From CAVXFB01 sp963760935 (GTDB lineage Bacteria > Planctomycetota > Planctomycetia > Pirellulales > Thermoguttaceae), in contig CAVXFB010000008.1 in assembly GCA_963760935.1 (NCBI GenBank), positions 186,001-250,000 on the forward strand: a stretch of DNA of 64,000 nt, in the 5' to 3' direction. Made by a program: the position numbers and the translations under genes. Below are positions 54,846-64,000 of this stretch, one piece after another (the first letter of the stretch is position 1; the number at the start of each line of letters is the position of its first letter). Below the pieces are notes generated by a model. That model did not search any database, was not told the DNA's origin, and was given only the letters and a program-made list of their open reading frames with translations.

Positions 54846-57800
54846 ATGCGGCGGCTTTTCCCAGACTGCGTCTCATTTCCGAGACGCACGCTCGTGTCTA
54901 TTCTCATTCTTGTCGCTGCCGGGCCGCTGCCAACGCTTTGCGCTGCGATTACTACCACGGGCATCGTCGACCCCGCTGATCCAATCGCTTGGACTAGTTC
55001 CACGGATGGTTATATTGGGAGCAGTGCGGATGGCAGTCTGGTTGTTGATCTTGGCAGCGATCTGTACTCTCGCTACGGCTATATCGGTTTCTCTCCGGGT
55101 GTGACGGGCCACGTAACGATCGATGGAAGCGGGTCAACTTGGACCAACAGAACCGTCGAGTCACACCTTTACATTGGCTCCAGTGGCAACGGCACGCTGG
55201 ACATCATTGGCGGCGCCGCCGTTAGCAACACCGTTGGCGAAATCGGGTACAATGCGGGCTCGACGGGAGAGGTAACAGTTGATGGAGACGGATCTACGTG
55301 GACGAACAACGGCGATCTCTATGTCGGCCACGCGGGTAGCGGCACTCTCAACATCAGCGGCGGCGCTGCCGTTTCAGTTGCAGGCACAACCTTCGTCGCT
55401 TACGAGACGGGCTCTACCGGAAGCATTGAGTTCGGCAGTGGCGGCGGAACGCTGACAACGAAGTCATTGCGAGTCTCCTCGAGCCAAGTGCTGGGTTCGG
55501 GCACAATTAATACGCGCGGACTGCTCACCGACGTCGATCTGAGGTTTGATGCGACTCACGGCTTGAACCAGATGCTTTCACTCAACCCCGGATCCGGGCA
55601 AAGCATCACTGTAGTGCTTGACATGGCCAGCGCCCCCAGTAGCAATGGCGAACTAGGTGCGGGCTATCAGGGCAATGGGGTACTAACGATTCAAGACGGG
55701 ATCGCGGTCAACAGCACCTTCGGTTGGCTGGGATATAGGTCTGGCTCGACGGGCACGGCCAAAGTGGCAGGAAACGGCTCGAAGTGGAACAACAGCAGCG
55801 ATCTTTTCATCGGCAACTCGGGCAGCGGGACATTGAACATCGCGGACGGTGGCGCCGTCAGTAATACGGCAGGCTACGTTGGCAACAATGCCGGCTCGAC
55901 GGGCAACGTCACCATCGATGGAACCGGATCGATTTGGACGAACAACGGCGACCTCTACGTCGGCATCTCGGGCAGCGGGACATTGAACATCGCGGACGGT
56001 GGCGCCGTGAGCAGTTGGGTTGCCCACATTGGGCAGTTGTCCGGCGCAATGGGCGTTGTGACGGTGGACGGCGAGGGCTCGAAGTGGGTCAACGGTGCGG
56101 GTCTCTATGTAGGTGATTCGGGCGATGGCACGCTAAATATCACCGGCGGCGGATCTGTTCGCAATACATACTGCAACATCGGTTCCTCTCGTGGTGCGAC
56201 TGGCAAAGTTACCATTGATGGAACCGGTTCAACGTGGACTAATTCCTTGCTTTCCGTCGGCGACAGCGGCAACGCGACCCTCTCAATCACTGGCGGAGGT
56301 ACTGTGAGCAGTGCTACTGGCGCGATCGGATTCGGTTCCCGTTCGGTCGGCACGGTGAGCGTCGACGGCCCCGGCTCAATGTGGGCCGCTGGTAGCCTCG
56401 ATGTCGGCCACACGGGCGACGGCACGCTCACTGTCGTTCGAGGTGGAACTGTCAGTACTATAACGGCATACATCGGCTCGTCGGGCCGTGTCGTGATTGA
56501 TGGTGCTGATTCGACCTGGACGAACAGTTTTGATCTCCACATCAACAACCCGCTTAACGGCACGTTGCAGATTAACGGCGGCGCCACTGTCACAGTTGCC
56601 GGCACAACCTATGTCTCCAACGACGCCGGTTCTTCGGGGACTATTAGCTTCGGATCTGGTAGCGGAACGCTGACCACCGGCTCGATCGTGGCAGCACCCG
56701 GCCAATTCTCTGGAACAGGCACAATTAATTCCGCCGGGCTCGTCAGCGATGTCAATCTGATGTTTGATGCTACCGATAGTCTGGTTCAAACATTCACCTT
56801 TAACAGTCAGCCTGGCCAAAATGTTACACTATCGCTTGACATGGCGAGCGACCCGAGCAGCAATGGCGACCTCGGCGCGGGCTATAGAAGCTATGGCGTG
56901 CTGACGATTCAAAATGGCATAGCGGTAGTCTCCAAGAACGGCTACGTCGCCTACGAGGCGGGCTCAATGGGCGCAGTCACAGTCAAGGGAACAGCCTCCT
57001 CTTGGATAAACCAATACCAACTCTACGTAGGCAATTCGGGCAGTGGGACGCTGCGCATCCTCAGCGGTGGTGCCGTGAGTAATGGCTACGGGTACATCGG
57101 CTTTGGTTCGAGTTCGACTGGCGAGGTTACTGTTAAAGGCACCGGCTCGAAATGGATCAATGGCGGGGAGCTTGCCGTCGGCTACGAGGGCAGCGGAACG
57201 CTCACAATTGCCGATGGCGGTGCTGTCAGTAATAGCGATGGCTGCATTGGTCGCTACGCCACAGGCTTAGTCACAATCGATGGAACCGACTCCAAGTGGA
57301 ACAACAGTGGCCGCCTCTACGTCAGCAGCGGATCCCTGAAGATTAGCAACGGAGGCACTGTCACTTGCTCTTACGGGCAAATCGGCAGTGATTCGTACGC
57401 GTCATGCCAAGTTACCGTCGATGGCGCCGGATCGCAGTGGATCAACAGTGACAATCTCTATATCGGCAAATTAGGTACCAGCACACTCGCGATCACTAGC
57501 GGTGGCATTGTTAGGTGTAAGGATGCCTATATCGGCGGTTCTACCCCCTCAACGATGGTCACGGTTGATAATACTGGCTCGCAGTGGATCAACAGTGGTA
57601 GGCTTGAAATCAGTACTAACGGCGCCCTGACGATTGCAAGTGGTGGCATCGTCACGGCGACAAATGTTTCCATACGTGGTCAATCACTGCTGGCGATCGA
57701 CGTTGGCAGCGGTAGCCAGTTGACCGTCGGCGGCGGCACCGGAGCGTTCAGCAACAGCGGCACGGTCCGCATCACTGCCGGAGTGGGGGCGATGGCCAAC

Positions 57801-58433
57801 GCCGCCTATTCGCCAATCTCCGCCGGCACTTGGAGCGGAATCGGTGTTTATCAACCCATCGGCGGCACGTGGGACGGCGCCAGCCATGTATTCACTGTGT
57901 CTGGGGTCGAATTGGGCACGTCAGGCACGCCGGTGGTAATCGATCTCTTGAGCAAACAGCGGGTATTGATTGATGACACCGACACCGGATGGACGATCGG
58001 CGCAAGCTTCTCACCGACGGCCAATTCCACACCACTAACATTCACCGCTACACCCGTTGGTGAAGAAACCCTCACCCAACTGCTAGATCTCTTGCCCGCC
58101 GGCGAGTCGGTTATGGGTGCCTGGGAGTTCGCGGCCGACGGTGGTTACACATCGGGCAGCCCGGTGTATTTGTCATTTGACAGCGGCTCGGACCAAGATG
58201 GGCAAGACCTGCTGGTATGGCACTATGACGGCACGGATTGGAGCCCGTATGCCGCAAATGATCTAACGTGCGATGGAACGTATGCGAGTTTCGCCGTGAC
58301 CAGCTTCAGCGGCTATGCCGTGACAGCGGCGCCCACGCCCGAGCCAACCCCGCTGGCCCTATTGGCCATGGGACTGCTGAGCGCATGCATCTACCTTGGG
58401 CAAAGAAGGTGGGCAGCCGCCGCGCGGAGATAG
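54846..58433 (+). CDS. PEP-CTERM beta-strand-repeat protein (1,195 aa), paralogue of the 48257 gene
   Basis: AAGGAGG lies six bases before the ATG at 54846, the best ribosome site in the window. A signal peptide follows (LVSILILVAAGPLPTLCAA). The body repeats units such as TIDGTGSIWTNNGDLYVGIS, GSGTLNIADGGAVS and YIGNNAGSTG about every 45-50 residues, predicting a long beta-helix. Two Gly-poor modules (GTINTRGLLTDVDLRFDATH and GTINSAGLVSDVNLMFDATD) recur, so half the protein appears duplicated. The C-terminal domain (KQRVLIDDTDTGWTIGASFS; VGEETLTQLLDLLPAGESVM) matches that of the 48257 protein. It ends with the PEP-CTERM-like PTPEPTPLALLAMGLLSACI and a basic tail. Confidence 0.87.
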   Translation: MRRLFPDCVSFPRRTLVSILILVAAGPLPTLCAAITTTGIVDPADPIAWTSSTDGYIGSSADGSLVVDLGSDLYSRYGYIGFSPGVTGHVTIDGSGSTWTNRTVESHLYIGSSGNGTLDIIGGAAVSNTVGEIGYNAGSTGEVTVDGDGSTWTNNGDLYVGHAGSGTLNISGGAAVSVAGTTFVAYETGSTGSIEFGSGGGTLTTKSLRVSSSQVLGSGTINTRGLLTDVDLRFDATHGLNQMLSLNPGSGQSITVVLDMASAPSSNGELGAGYQGNGVLTIQDGIAVNSTFGWLGYRSGSTGTAKVAGNGSKWNNSSDLFIGNSGSGTLNIADGGAVSNTAGYVGNNAGSTGNVTIDGTGSIWTNNGDLYVGISGSGTLNIADGGAVSSWVAHIGQLSGAMGVVTVDGEGSKWVNGAGLYVGDSGDGTLNITGGGSVRNTYCNIGSSRGATGKVTIDGTGSTWTNSLLSVGDSGNATLSITGGGTVSSATGAIGFGSRSVGTVSVDGPGSMWAAGSLDVGHTGDGTLTVVRGGTVSTITAYIGSSGRVVIDGADSTWTNSFDLHINNPLNGTLQINGGATVTVAGTTYVSNDAGSSGTISFGSGSGTLTTGSIVAAPGQFSGTGTINSAGLVSDVNLMFDATDSLVQTFTFNSQPGQNVTLSLDMASDPSSNGDLGAGYRSYGVLTIQNGIAVVSKNGYVAYEAGSMGAVTVKGTASSWINQYQLYVGNSGSGTLRILSGGAVSNGYGYIGFGSSSTGEVTVKGTGSKWINGGELAVGYEGSGTLTIADGGAVSNSDGCIGRYATGLVTIDGTDSKWNNSGRLYVSSGSLKISNGGTVTCSYGQIGSDSYASCQVTVDGAGSQWINSDNLYIGKLGTSTLAITSGGIVRCKDAYIGGSTPSTMVTVDNTGSQWINSGRLEISTNGALTIASGGIVTATNVSIRGQSLLAIDVGSGSQLTVGGGTGAFSNSGTVRITAGVGAMANAAYSPISAGTWSGIGVYQPIGGTWDGASHVFTVSGVELGTSGTPVVIDLLSKQRVLIDDTDTGWTIGASFSPTANSTPLTFTATPVGEETLTQLLDLLPAGESVMGAWEFAADGGYTSGSPVYLSFDSGSDQDGQDLLVWHYDGTDWSPYAANDLTCDGTYASFAVTSFSGYAVTAAPTPEPTPLALLAMGLLSACIYLGQRRWAAAARR

Positions 58434-58462
58434 AGAGCCGTGACGGTTGTTACTACCGCGTC

Positions 58463-61400
58463 TCACCGCTGCCACTGCTTCAGTTTCTCGACGGCCAGCA
58501 GGAGATCGTTGCGGCGTTTTTCGAATACGGCGAAGAGGGCGATGATGCCCGCCCCGACGACGATGAGGCAGACCCACCAGAGCCACGTCTGTTCCAGGTC
58601 GACGGCCGCGTGCCAGATCATCGACACGATGTCCAAGAGCAAAAATACAATGCCCAACAGCAGGAAGCTGCGAATGCGCAAGAACAGCCCTGCGAATATT
58701 CCGGCCACCGAGAGCAGCATTAACAGCAGGGGCAATCGCCAGTCCGTGCCCAGTCCGGCAATGAACATGTCGGCCGTGGAGGAGAGGTAGATGACGCTGA
58801 GCGCGAAGTAGCGGAGCGCCGTGCTTTGAGCGGCCGCGAGGCGATCGTGGTTCAGATATTCGGCGACCAAAACGGCCAGGGCGATCGGGATCAGCCAGAG
58901 CTGCGGATGTTCGAGCAGCCCGATGTCGGACATGTGCAGGGCCACCCAAAGGCCGACGTTGGCCGTCAGCACGGAAAGCGCGACGCAAGCGGGCAAGCGA
59001 CGCATATAGGCCATGCTGGCATAGAACGCGCTCATCAGGAGCCACAGCATGGGCGTGCGACCCATAATGCCGAGCACGTAGGTCGGATCGCCGGCGAACC
59101 AAAAGCCAATGGCTGGTAGTAGCGGCAGCAACAGGGCCGTTCGCTCCAAGGGCCGGCTCAGGACTGGCAAACGCCGGCGATCGAAGAACTCGCTCAGGCC
59201 CGCGCCGGCGAAGGCCACGGCCATCATTAAAAACATCCAGTAGCGCTCGATGATGCCCAAGTGGAAGAGCCAGGGGACCGTCATGCGAAGATGCAGCCCG
59301 ACAAGGGCCACGAGCGCTTCGGCCGCATAGATGTACGCCTGCCGGCCCGAATCGCTGAGCGTTAGCGGAAAAGGGGACAGGTCCAATTTGTGCGCAGCAC
59401 CCTCCGGGCCGTTCCGGCAAATTGGACCTGCCCCCTTTTCCGCGTGCGGCGCTACGGCCAGCGCGATGCAGATCGCCACCAAGAGGGCGAGCGTGGCGGC
59501 AACTACGGCAATGGCCGAGGTCGCCATGGGGGTGCCTTTGCCTGCGTCGAAGAGATACACCTCTTGGCAAAGCACCGCGGCGAGCACCAACAACGTCAGC
59601 CCGACGAAGAAGGGCGCGGCGCGGCGGCCGGCAGCGATCCAATCGCTCGTCTTCGGCAGGACCCGTCCGAGACCGAAGCTGGAAACGAGAATCATCATGG
59701 CAGCGGCGACCAAAAGGCTGACGCTACGATGAAGCCACGGAGCTTGGCTGGCTGGTCCGAAAGTCGGATCAATCGCCACCCAGCCGGTCGATGCATTCAA
59801 CAGCAAGCCGGAGGCGAGTGCGGCACACTGCCAACGGAATCGCCAAGGGTGCTCCGATTGCCAGGCCATGACGATCGTAGCGCCGAGCAGCATGAGTGCG
59901 CCGGCCATGCCTGCCATGCGGCCTGAAAGGCCCATGATCGCGGCGTCGCGGCCGATGCCGTCGAAGGCAAAGTCGATCGCCACCCAGGCCGCGACGCCGG
60001 CGGTTGCGGCAGCGAGCACGCCCTGGCAATACATGAACCAGCGGCCAGACCAGCGGTCGGCATCCATGGGAATGCGAAGGAAATGCCAAAGACGCGTGCC
60101 ATTGATGATCAGCCAACTGAACACCGCAGCGATAAGCAGGTAGCCCGAGAGTTCCGTCGACATTCGCCAACAAAGGGCGCGTGGGGCGGGCGCCAGGCTT
60201 TCCCAAACCATGGCCAACGCCGTGAAACCGGCCACGTACAAGCCGCACAAGACGAGCCGCGCCAGTCGGTCCCAGAGGGTCAAAACGAGTGCCGCCGCCA
60301 CCGATGCGAGGGCGATCCACGCCAGTCTTGTTACCGCGGGATGCGAGGCAACATGCAAGAGGATGCCGGACACGCCCGACGCGGCCATGAGCGCCATGGC
60401 GATCAGTCCTAACGCGGCCGCGTAGTGAGCAAAGACGACGTTTCGGCGTTCAAGGCGGTAGCGAGGCACGCCGCTCGGGACGATGAGCTGCAGCGCCGTC
60501 CAAACCAGTGAGGCGCCGGCCAAGCAGACGACGTTGACCTGGACGAATTGGGCCGGATCGTGCCGATTGCCCCAGGCCAGCCACGCGACGACGCCGGCCG
60601 CGTTCCATAGCAGGCCCGAGAAGAATACGTGGCTTGGCAGCCGCCGCCAGACGGCCAAAATGGCCGTAGCCACACCCATCGCGCCGATGGCCCGCAACGA
60701 CCACCATACACCCGTGCGATCGATGGGCGAATAGATCATGGCCAACACAACGGTCAGGGCGGCAACGGACGTAACCCAGCGGGACAGCAGCACGGTGGAA
60801 GAGGACAGGTCGACGTCTTCGGCCAGCGTTTTGTCGCAGCCTGCGGCTTTCCGCCAAACAATGGACCAACTTCCGCGCGGCCACCGCGACAGAAATCCGA
60901 TGCCCAATAGCACCAAGGCGGCCGAGGCCCAAGCCATAGTAAGCACGTGATATTCGAGCCAATCCCTGGCGGTCGGCGTGTTGATGTGCGCCGTGTTGCA
61001 GGCCACCAGTACACCGATGCCAAGCAACAGGCCGCCCAATACGTGCGGCAACTGCTCGGGCATGGTTCGCCAGAGATACCATGCGGCGGCCGCCGCACAG
61101 AGCAAGAGGGCAGCCCAACCCCAGGCGTCGCCAATCTCGCCAAACTGCGGCGGCAGGCAGGACGGCGTTCGGAGCAGCCGCGCGACGAGCGTCAACAGCA
61201 GTGCAACGTTTGCCGCCACGGGAAGCGCAATCTGCACGGCCAGAAATGGGCTCCCGCCGACCGTGACTTCGCGGGCCTCATACAACCAGCGCCGGGCTGC
61301 CAGCCATACGAGGGCCACGACGGAGGACGCGATGATGTTTGCTTGCAGCAGTTCGAGACACCACTGGTCGAACGTCAGGCCTCGCGACTGTTCGACGTAC

Positions 61401-64000
61401 CAGACGACCAGCGACGCGGCCAGATTGACGCCCAACGCCGAGGCCAGCGCCCAACCTTCGCGACGACGGCAGATGGCCATCGCGGCCCCAGCCACACTCG
61501 CCAAAGCAATGGTCCCGGCGGCCCACAGACGTTCTTCCAATCCGTGAAAGATAGCGGCCTTCAGCCCGAGCAGGACTGCCGCGATGGCAGCTAGGCGCAC
61601 CCAATTGACGGCCGCGCGGGCGGCAAAGGGGGACAGTCCCATTTTCACCTGCCACGGCTCCGCCGCGGCGCCCGCGAAAATCGGGACAGTCCCCGCGGCA
61701 CCGCTGGTCGGCCATGTGGCCAAGGTGAGCAGCACGGCGTAGCTGGCCCAGCCGAGCATCAGAACGCGGTAGGCCCAATTGGGATCGATCGGCGATCCGT
61801 CGGCCAGCACGAGGCCGCGAACCGAGCACGCCAACAAGGCAATCACGCCCATGCCCAGCAACCCGACGGCGTCGGCACTCGGCCGCATGCCGCATTGCAG
61901 CCGTCGGTACACACCGGCCGCCGCCGCGAGCACGAAAGCGATCCAACCGAGCGGCATTCCGGCAGTCACTGGCCACAAAAACGCCGCAGAGGTCAACGCC
62001 AATGGGCGGTCGGGATGTGTGACAATCAACATCCACAGAGCCCCGGCCAAGATGATGGCGTTGCCCACGTAGCCTATGCCGACTTGGAGGTCCATGAGTG
62101 TCGCGGGCGTCGACCCGTCGGCCTGCGTGCCATCTTCGCGCCACACGTCGATCCAGCGTCGGGCTACGAGCCAGGCAATTGCCCAAACCGAGGCGGCGAT
62201 CGTGACGTACTGGATCAGCGTGACGACTTCGCGCGGGCCAAATGTCCGCGCCGGATTCGGGTCCAACGCGACGCTCAACGCGTAGCCCAACGCGGCGGCC
62301 ATCTCGGCAACCAGGCCAGCCGAAAAGGCGTAGCCCGACGATTTTTCGCGCACGGCGTAGCCCACCAGTGAGACTATTACCAGCACAAGCGGAACGAGAT
62401 ATGACAGGTTGGGTCCGAGGCGGTCGAAAAACGAATCGGCGGCCGGTCCACCGGGCATGACGGAGGCCAGTTGCAGCCAAGCAGCGATCAGGGTCAACAC
62501 AATGACCGGCATCGCGGTTGTTGCCAGCAGCGTGGCCCGGGCAATCCGTGGGCCGTCGATGTTCAGGTTGACGCGGGCCCCTGCACGGCCGCACCACACC
62601 GCGAGCCGCTGGCGCTGCCAGACAAAGACGGAGCATGCGGCAAAGCATCCGGCCATTGCCCAACGCAGCATCGAGGCGGTTGCCACGTCATCGGCGAAGC
62701 GGCCAGCCAGCAGGCAGGGCGCGGTTGCCATCAAGAGAATCGAGCCGACCAACTCGGCTCTGCCCCAGCGTTCCCAGAGGGCGGCGATCAACACGATCGC
62801 CAATGTGCCCAATAGGATCCAACCGGCGGGCCCGCTGACGGACAGCGGGAGATCGCGGCCCGATGCGCCTACCAGGCTCGGCCAAAGTTCATTCGCCACA
62901 CCCGGCGCCACGTACACTACAGCCAGAAGCATCTGGCACACGACGACCGCGTGGCGAACGACCCAGTCGACCGTCGGTTCCTCGGAACACAAGAGACGCT
63001 CTGCGATCGGCTTGCCGCGCATGGCGATTCGGACCACGATCCAACCGAGCGATAGCAGGGCCAGGGCTATGCCGTAGGTTTGCAGGCTGCGGACGTCGAG
63101 CAAATCGCGCGGCAGGTCCGTCACCCAAGATTGCGTTTGCAACCAGGCGGTCGCCGCCACTGCGGTGGCCAGCGTCAGCAGACATTGGCCCGCCATTAGG
63201 ATGTCGCGGCTGCGATGCATCCACGCCAGGAGCAGCCAGATCGCGGCCAGCCACAACAGGCAACCGGCCAGGGCGAGCGTGGTTTGCGGGGCTGCAAACA
63301 GCGGCGTCTGTAAGGCCCAAAATGGAGCGATGCCGAGCAGATTCCAGCCGATGTAGCTGAATATGGTTCGGCGTGCGCGAAATGAAACGAGCACGGCGGC
63401 CGCACCGTAGAACGCGAAATCGGCCACGGCATACAAGCGGTCGGCATAAATGCCCGTGATGCCGCGCATCGTGATCGCCAGCAGTGCGATGACCGCCGTT
63501 ACGCCGCAAGCGATTGCGTAGGGCGCGGCGTGACGGATGCGGCCTCGGCTGGCCAACCACGCGGCAATGCCGGAGAAGACCAGAAACAGACCGGCGAGCG
63601 AGGTAATACTGCGGGCCGAAAGGGTTGAACGGAGCAATGACCACGCAAGGCCGGGATGGTAAATGATAAGCGTTCCGTATTGCAGCTCGCGCAGCCAATC
63701 GTTGGCTGCCAACTGAAACCCGGCGAGCCACGCCACTGCCAAGCACGCGATGGCGCCAACGTGCGCCACGGGGAATCGGTGGCGCACGGCAACATAGAAC
63801 AGGCCGGCGGCGTTTGTCAGCCCCACGATCACCAGCCCCAGCGGTTGCGGCCACATCAGGGCCAACGCCGTCAGTTGCAATGCGACGCCCACAAGCGCCG
63901 TCATGATGCCGGCGGTCCGATAGGCTTCTAGCTCTTGCCGGCGGGCCATGCCGCGCATGATCTGTAGCCCGCAGGCGAGGATGGGCCACGCCGCCAGTGC
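58463..64000 (-). CDS. Giant polytopic membrane protein (>1,840 aa), unknown function, 5' end outside window
   Basis: The frame is open to the end of the window; residues before the first ATG (63958) are hydrophobic (ALAAWPILACGLQI), so the start is probably upstream. The visible protein is almost wholly alternating membrane helices and short loops, several dozen helices in all, for example ALIEC-free stretches such as SLAGLFLVFSGIAAWLAS, WLLLAWMH, AAIAAVLLGLKAAIF and LLLGIVFLLLDIVSMIWH. No transporter or enzyme motif was recognised. It may be a fused or duplicated membrane scaffold. Two palindromic elements (59366-59442 and 61628-61694) lie in predicted loops and keep the frame. Confidence 0.75.
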   Translation of the reverse strand, partial: ALAAWPILACGLQIMRGMARRQELEAYRTAGIMTALVGVALQLTALALMWPQPLGLVIVGLTNAAGLFYVAVRHRFPVAHVGAIACLAVAWLAGFQLAANDWLRELQYGTLIIYHPGLAWSLLRSTLSARSITSLAGLFLVFSGIAAWLASRGRIRHAAPYAIACGVTAVIALLAITMRGITGIYADRLYAVADFAFYGAAAVLVSFRARRTIFSYIGWNLLGIAPFWALQTPLFAAPQTTLALAGCLLWLAAIWLLLAWMHRSRDILMAGQCLLTLATAVAATAWLQTQSWVTDLPRDLLDVRSLQTYGIALALLSLGWIVVRIAMRGKPIAERLLCSEEPTVDWVVRHAVVVCQMLLAVVYVAPGVANELWPSLVGASGRDLPLSVSGPAGWILLGTLAIVLIAALWERWGRAELVGSILLMATAPCLLAGRFADDVATASMLRWAMAGCFAACSVFVWQRQRLAVWCGRAGARVNLNIDGPRIARATLLATTAMPVIVLTLIAAWLQLASVMPGGPAADSFFDRLGPNLSYLVPLVLVIVSLVGYAVREKSSGYAFSAGLVAEMAAALGYALSVALDPNPARTFGPREVVTLIQYVTIAASVWAIAWLVARRWIDVWREDGTQADGSTPATLMDLQVGIGYVGNAIILAGALWMLIVTHPDRPLALTSAAFLWPVTAGMPLGWIAFVLAAAAGVYRRLQCGMRPSADAVGLLGMGVIALLACSVRGLVLADGSPIDPNWAYRVLMLGWASYAVLLTLATWPTSGAAGTVPIFAGAAAEPWQVKMGLSPFAARAAVNWVRLAAIAAVLLGLKAAIFHGLEERLWAAGTIALASVAGAAMAICRRREGWALASALGVNLAASLVVWYVEQSRGLTFDQWCLELLQANIIASSVVALVWLAARRWLYEAREVTVGGSPFLAVQIALPVAANVALLLTLVARLLRTPSCLPPQFGEIGDAWGWAALLLCAAAAAWYLWRTMPEQLPHVLGGLLLGIGVLVACNTAHINTPTARDWLEYHVLTMAWASAALVLLGIGFLSRWPRGSWSIVWRKAAGCDKTLAEDVDLSSSTVLLSRWVTSVAALTVVLAMIYSPIDRTGVWWSLRAIGAMGVATAILAVWRRLPSHVFFSGLLWNAAGVVAWLAWGNRHDPAQFVQVNVVCLAGASLVWTALQLIVPSGVPRYRLERRNVVFAHYAAALGLIAMALMAASGVSGILLHVASHPAVTRLAWIALASVAAALVLTLWDRLARLVLCGLYVAGFTALAMVWESLAPAPRALCWRMSTELSGYLLIAAVFSWLIINGTRLWHFLRIPMDADRWSGRWFMYCQGVLAAATAGVAAWVAIDFAFDGIGRDAAIMGLSGRMAGMAGALMLLGATIVMAWQSEHPWRFRWQCAALASGLLLNASTGWVAIDPTFGPASQAPWLHRSVSLLVAAAMMILVSSFGLGRVLPKTSDWIAAGRRAAPFFVGLTLLVLAAVLCQEVYLFDAGKGTPMATSAIAVVAATLALLVAICIALAVAPHAEKGAGPICRNGPEGAAHKLDLSPFPLTLSDSGRQAYIYAAEALVALVGLHLRMTVPWLFHLGIIERYWMFLMMAVAFAGAGLSEFFDRRRLPVLSRPLERTALLLPLLPAIGFWFAGDPTYVLGIMGRTPMLWLLMSAFYASMAYMRRLPACVALSVLTANVGLWVALHMSDIGLLEHPQLWLIPIALAVLVAEYLNHDRLAAAQSTALRYFALSVIYLSSTADMFIAGLGTDWRLPLLLMLLSVAGIFAGLFLRIRSFLLLGIVFLLLDIVSMIWHAAVDLEQTWLWWVCLIVVGAGIIALFAVFEKRRNDLLLAVEKLKQWQR
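59366..59442. repeat. In-frame palindromic element, family 2, copy B
   Basis: Left arm CGGAAAAGGGGACAGGTCCA (continuing ATTTG) and right arm CAAATTGGACCTGCCCCCTT (continuing TTCCG) are 25 bases each with a single mismatch, around a 27-base spacer. The element lies inside the giant membrane protein gene and encodes EKGAGPICRNGPEGAAHKLD then LSPFP between two hydrophobic segments. The frame stays open. Confidence 0.8.
61628..61694. repeat. In-frame palindromic element, family 1, copy C
   Basis: Arms GGGGGACAGTCCCATTTTC and CGAAAATCGGGACAGTCCCC match copy A (24327-24370) almost base for base, but the spacer is longer and GC-rich. In the giant membrane protein the element encodes GTVPIFAGAAAEPWQVKMGL then SPF, in a loop between hydrophobic segments, without a stop or frame change. 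Confidence 0.8.

Overview
The window looks like a chromosomal piece of a planctomycete, most probably of the Pirellulales type. The signs are three PEP-CTERM surface proteins, a cysteine-rich YTV-repeat protein, a DUF1080 protein, very long secretin-family proteins, the HpnC/D/E squalene route and many polytopic or exported proteins without recognisable function. No rRNA, CRISPR array, integrase or recognisable transposase gene was seen.

Layout. 1-9.3 kb: envelope and secretion block, with the end of a pilus/T2SS-like protein, a BON-domain secreted protein, an exported proline-rich protein, a full secretin and a secretin-like protein that lacks the pore domain. 9.8-16 kb: mixed housekeeping (Nudix, DUF1080, EF-hand protein, YTV protein, Pcm, CBS protein). 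16-26.8 kb: an isoprenoid module with ispH and an enolase-superfamily gene on the minus strand, facing hpnC-hpnD-hpnE-glycosyltransferase-ABC ATPase-permease, most joined by ATGA stop/start overlaps. 26.9-28.9 kb: queuosine genes queE, queC, queF. 29-33.3 kb: sugar isomerase/epimerase, an exported protein, a MacB/LolC-like permease and a HepT/MntA toxin-antitoxin pair. 33.3-40.5 kb: alpha-glucan cluster glgA-GH57-galT-GH57. 41.2-41.9 kb: pyrE and tRNA-Gln. 42.4-58.4 kb: three giant PEP-CTERM proteins interleaved with asnS, trxB and cstA. 58.5-64 kb: a membrane protein of more than 1,840 residues that runs off the window.

Two themes cut across the genes. First, at least six conserved genes between 10.8 and 31.9 kb carry a single-base frameshift (DUF1080, ispH, the large permease, queF, the isomerase, the second permease). 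This makes sequencing or assembly indels likely and explains an apparent IspH-enolase fusion. Second, the window is rich in imperfect inverted repeats. Most sit between genes and often touch start or stop codons (queC/queE, both ends of glgA, trxB). Three related palindromes beginning GGGGAC lie inside coding sequence and keep the frame open (one in the ABC permease, two in the giant membrane protein). These in-frame palindromes are the most unusual signal here.
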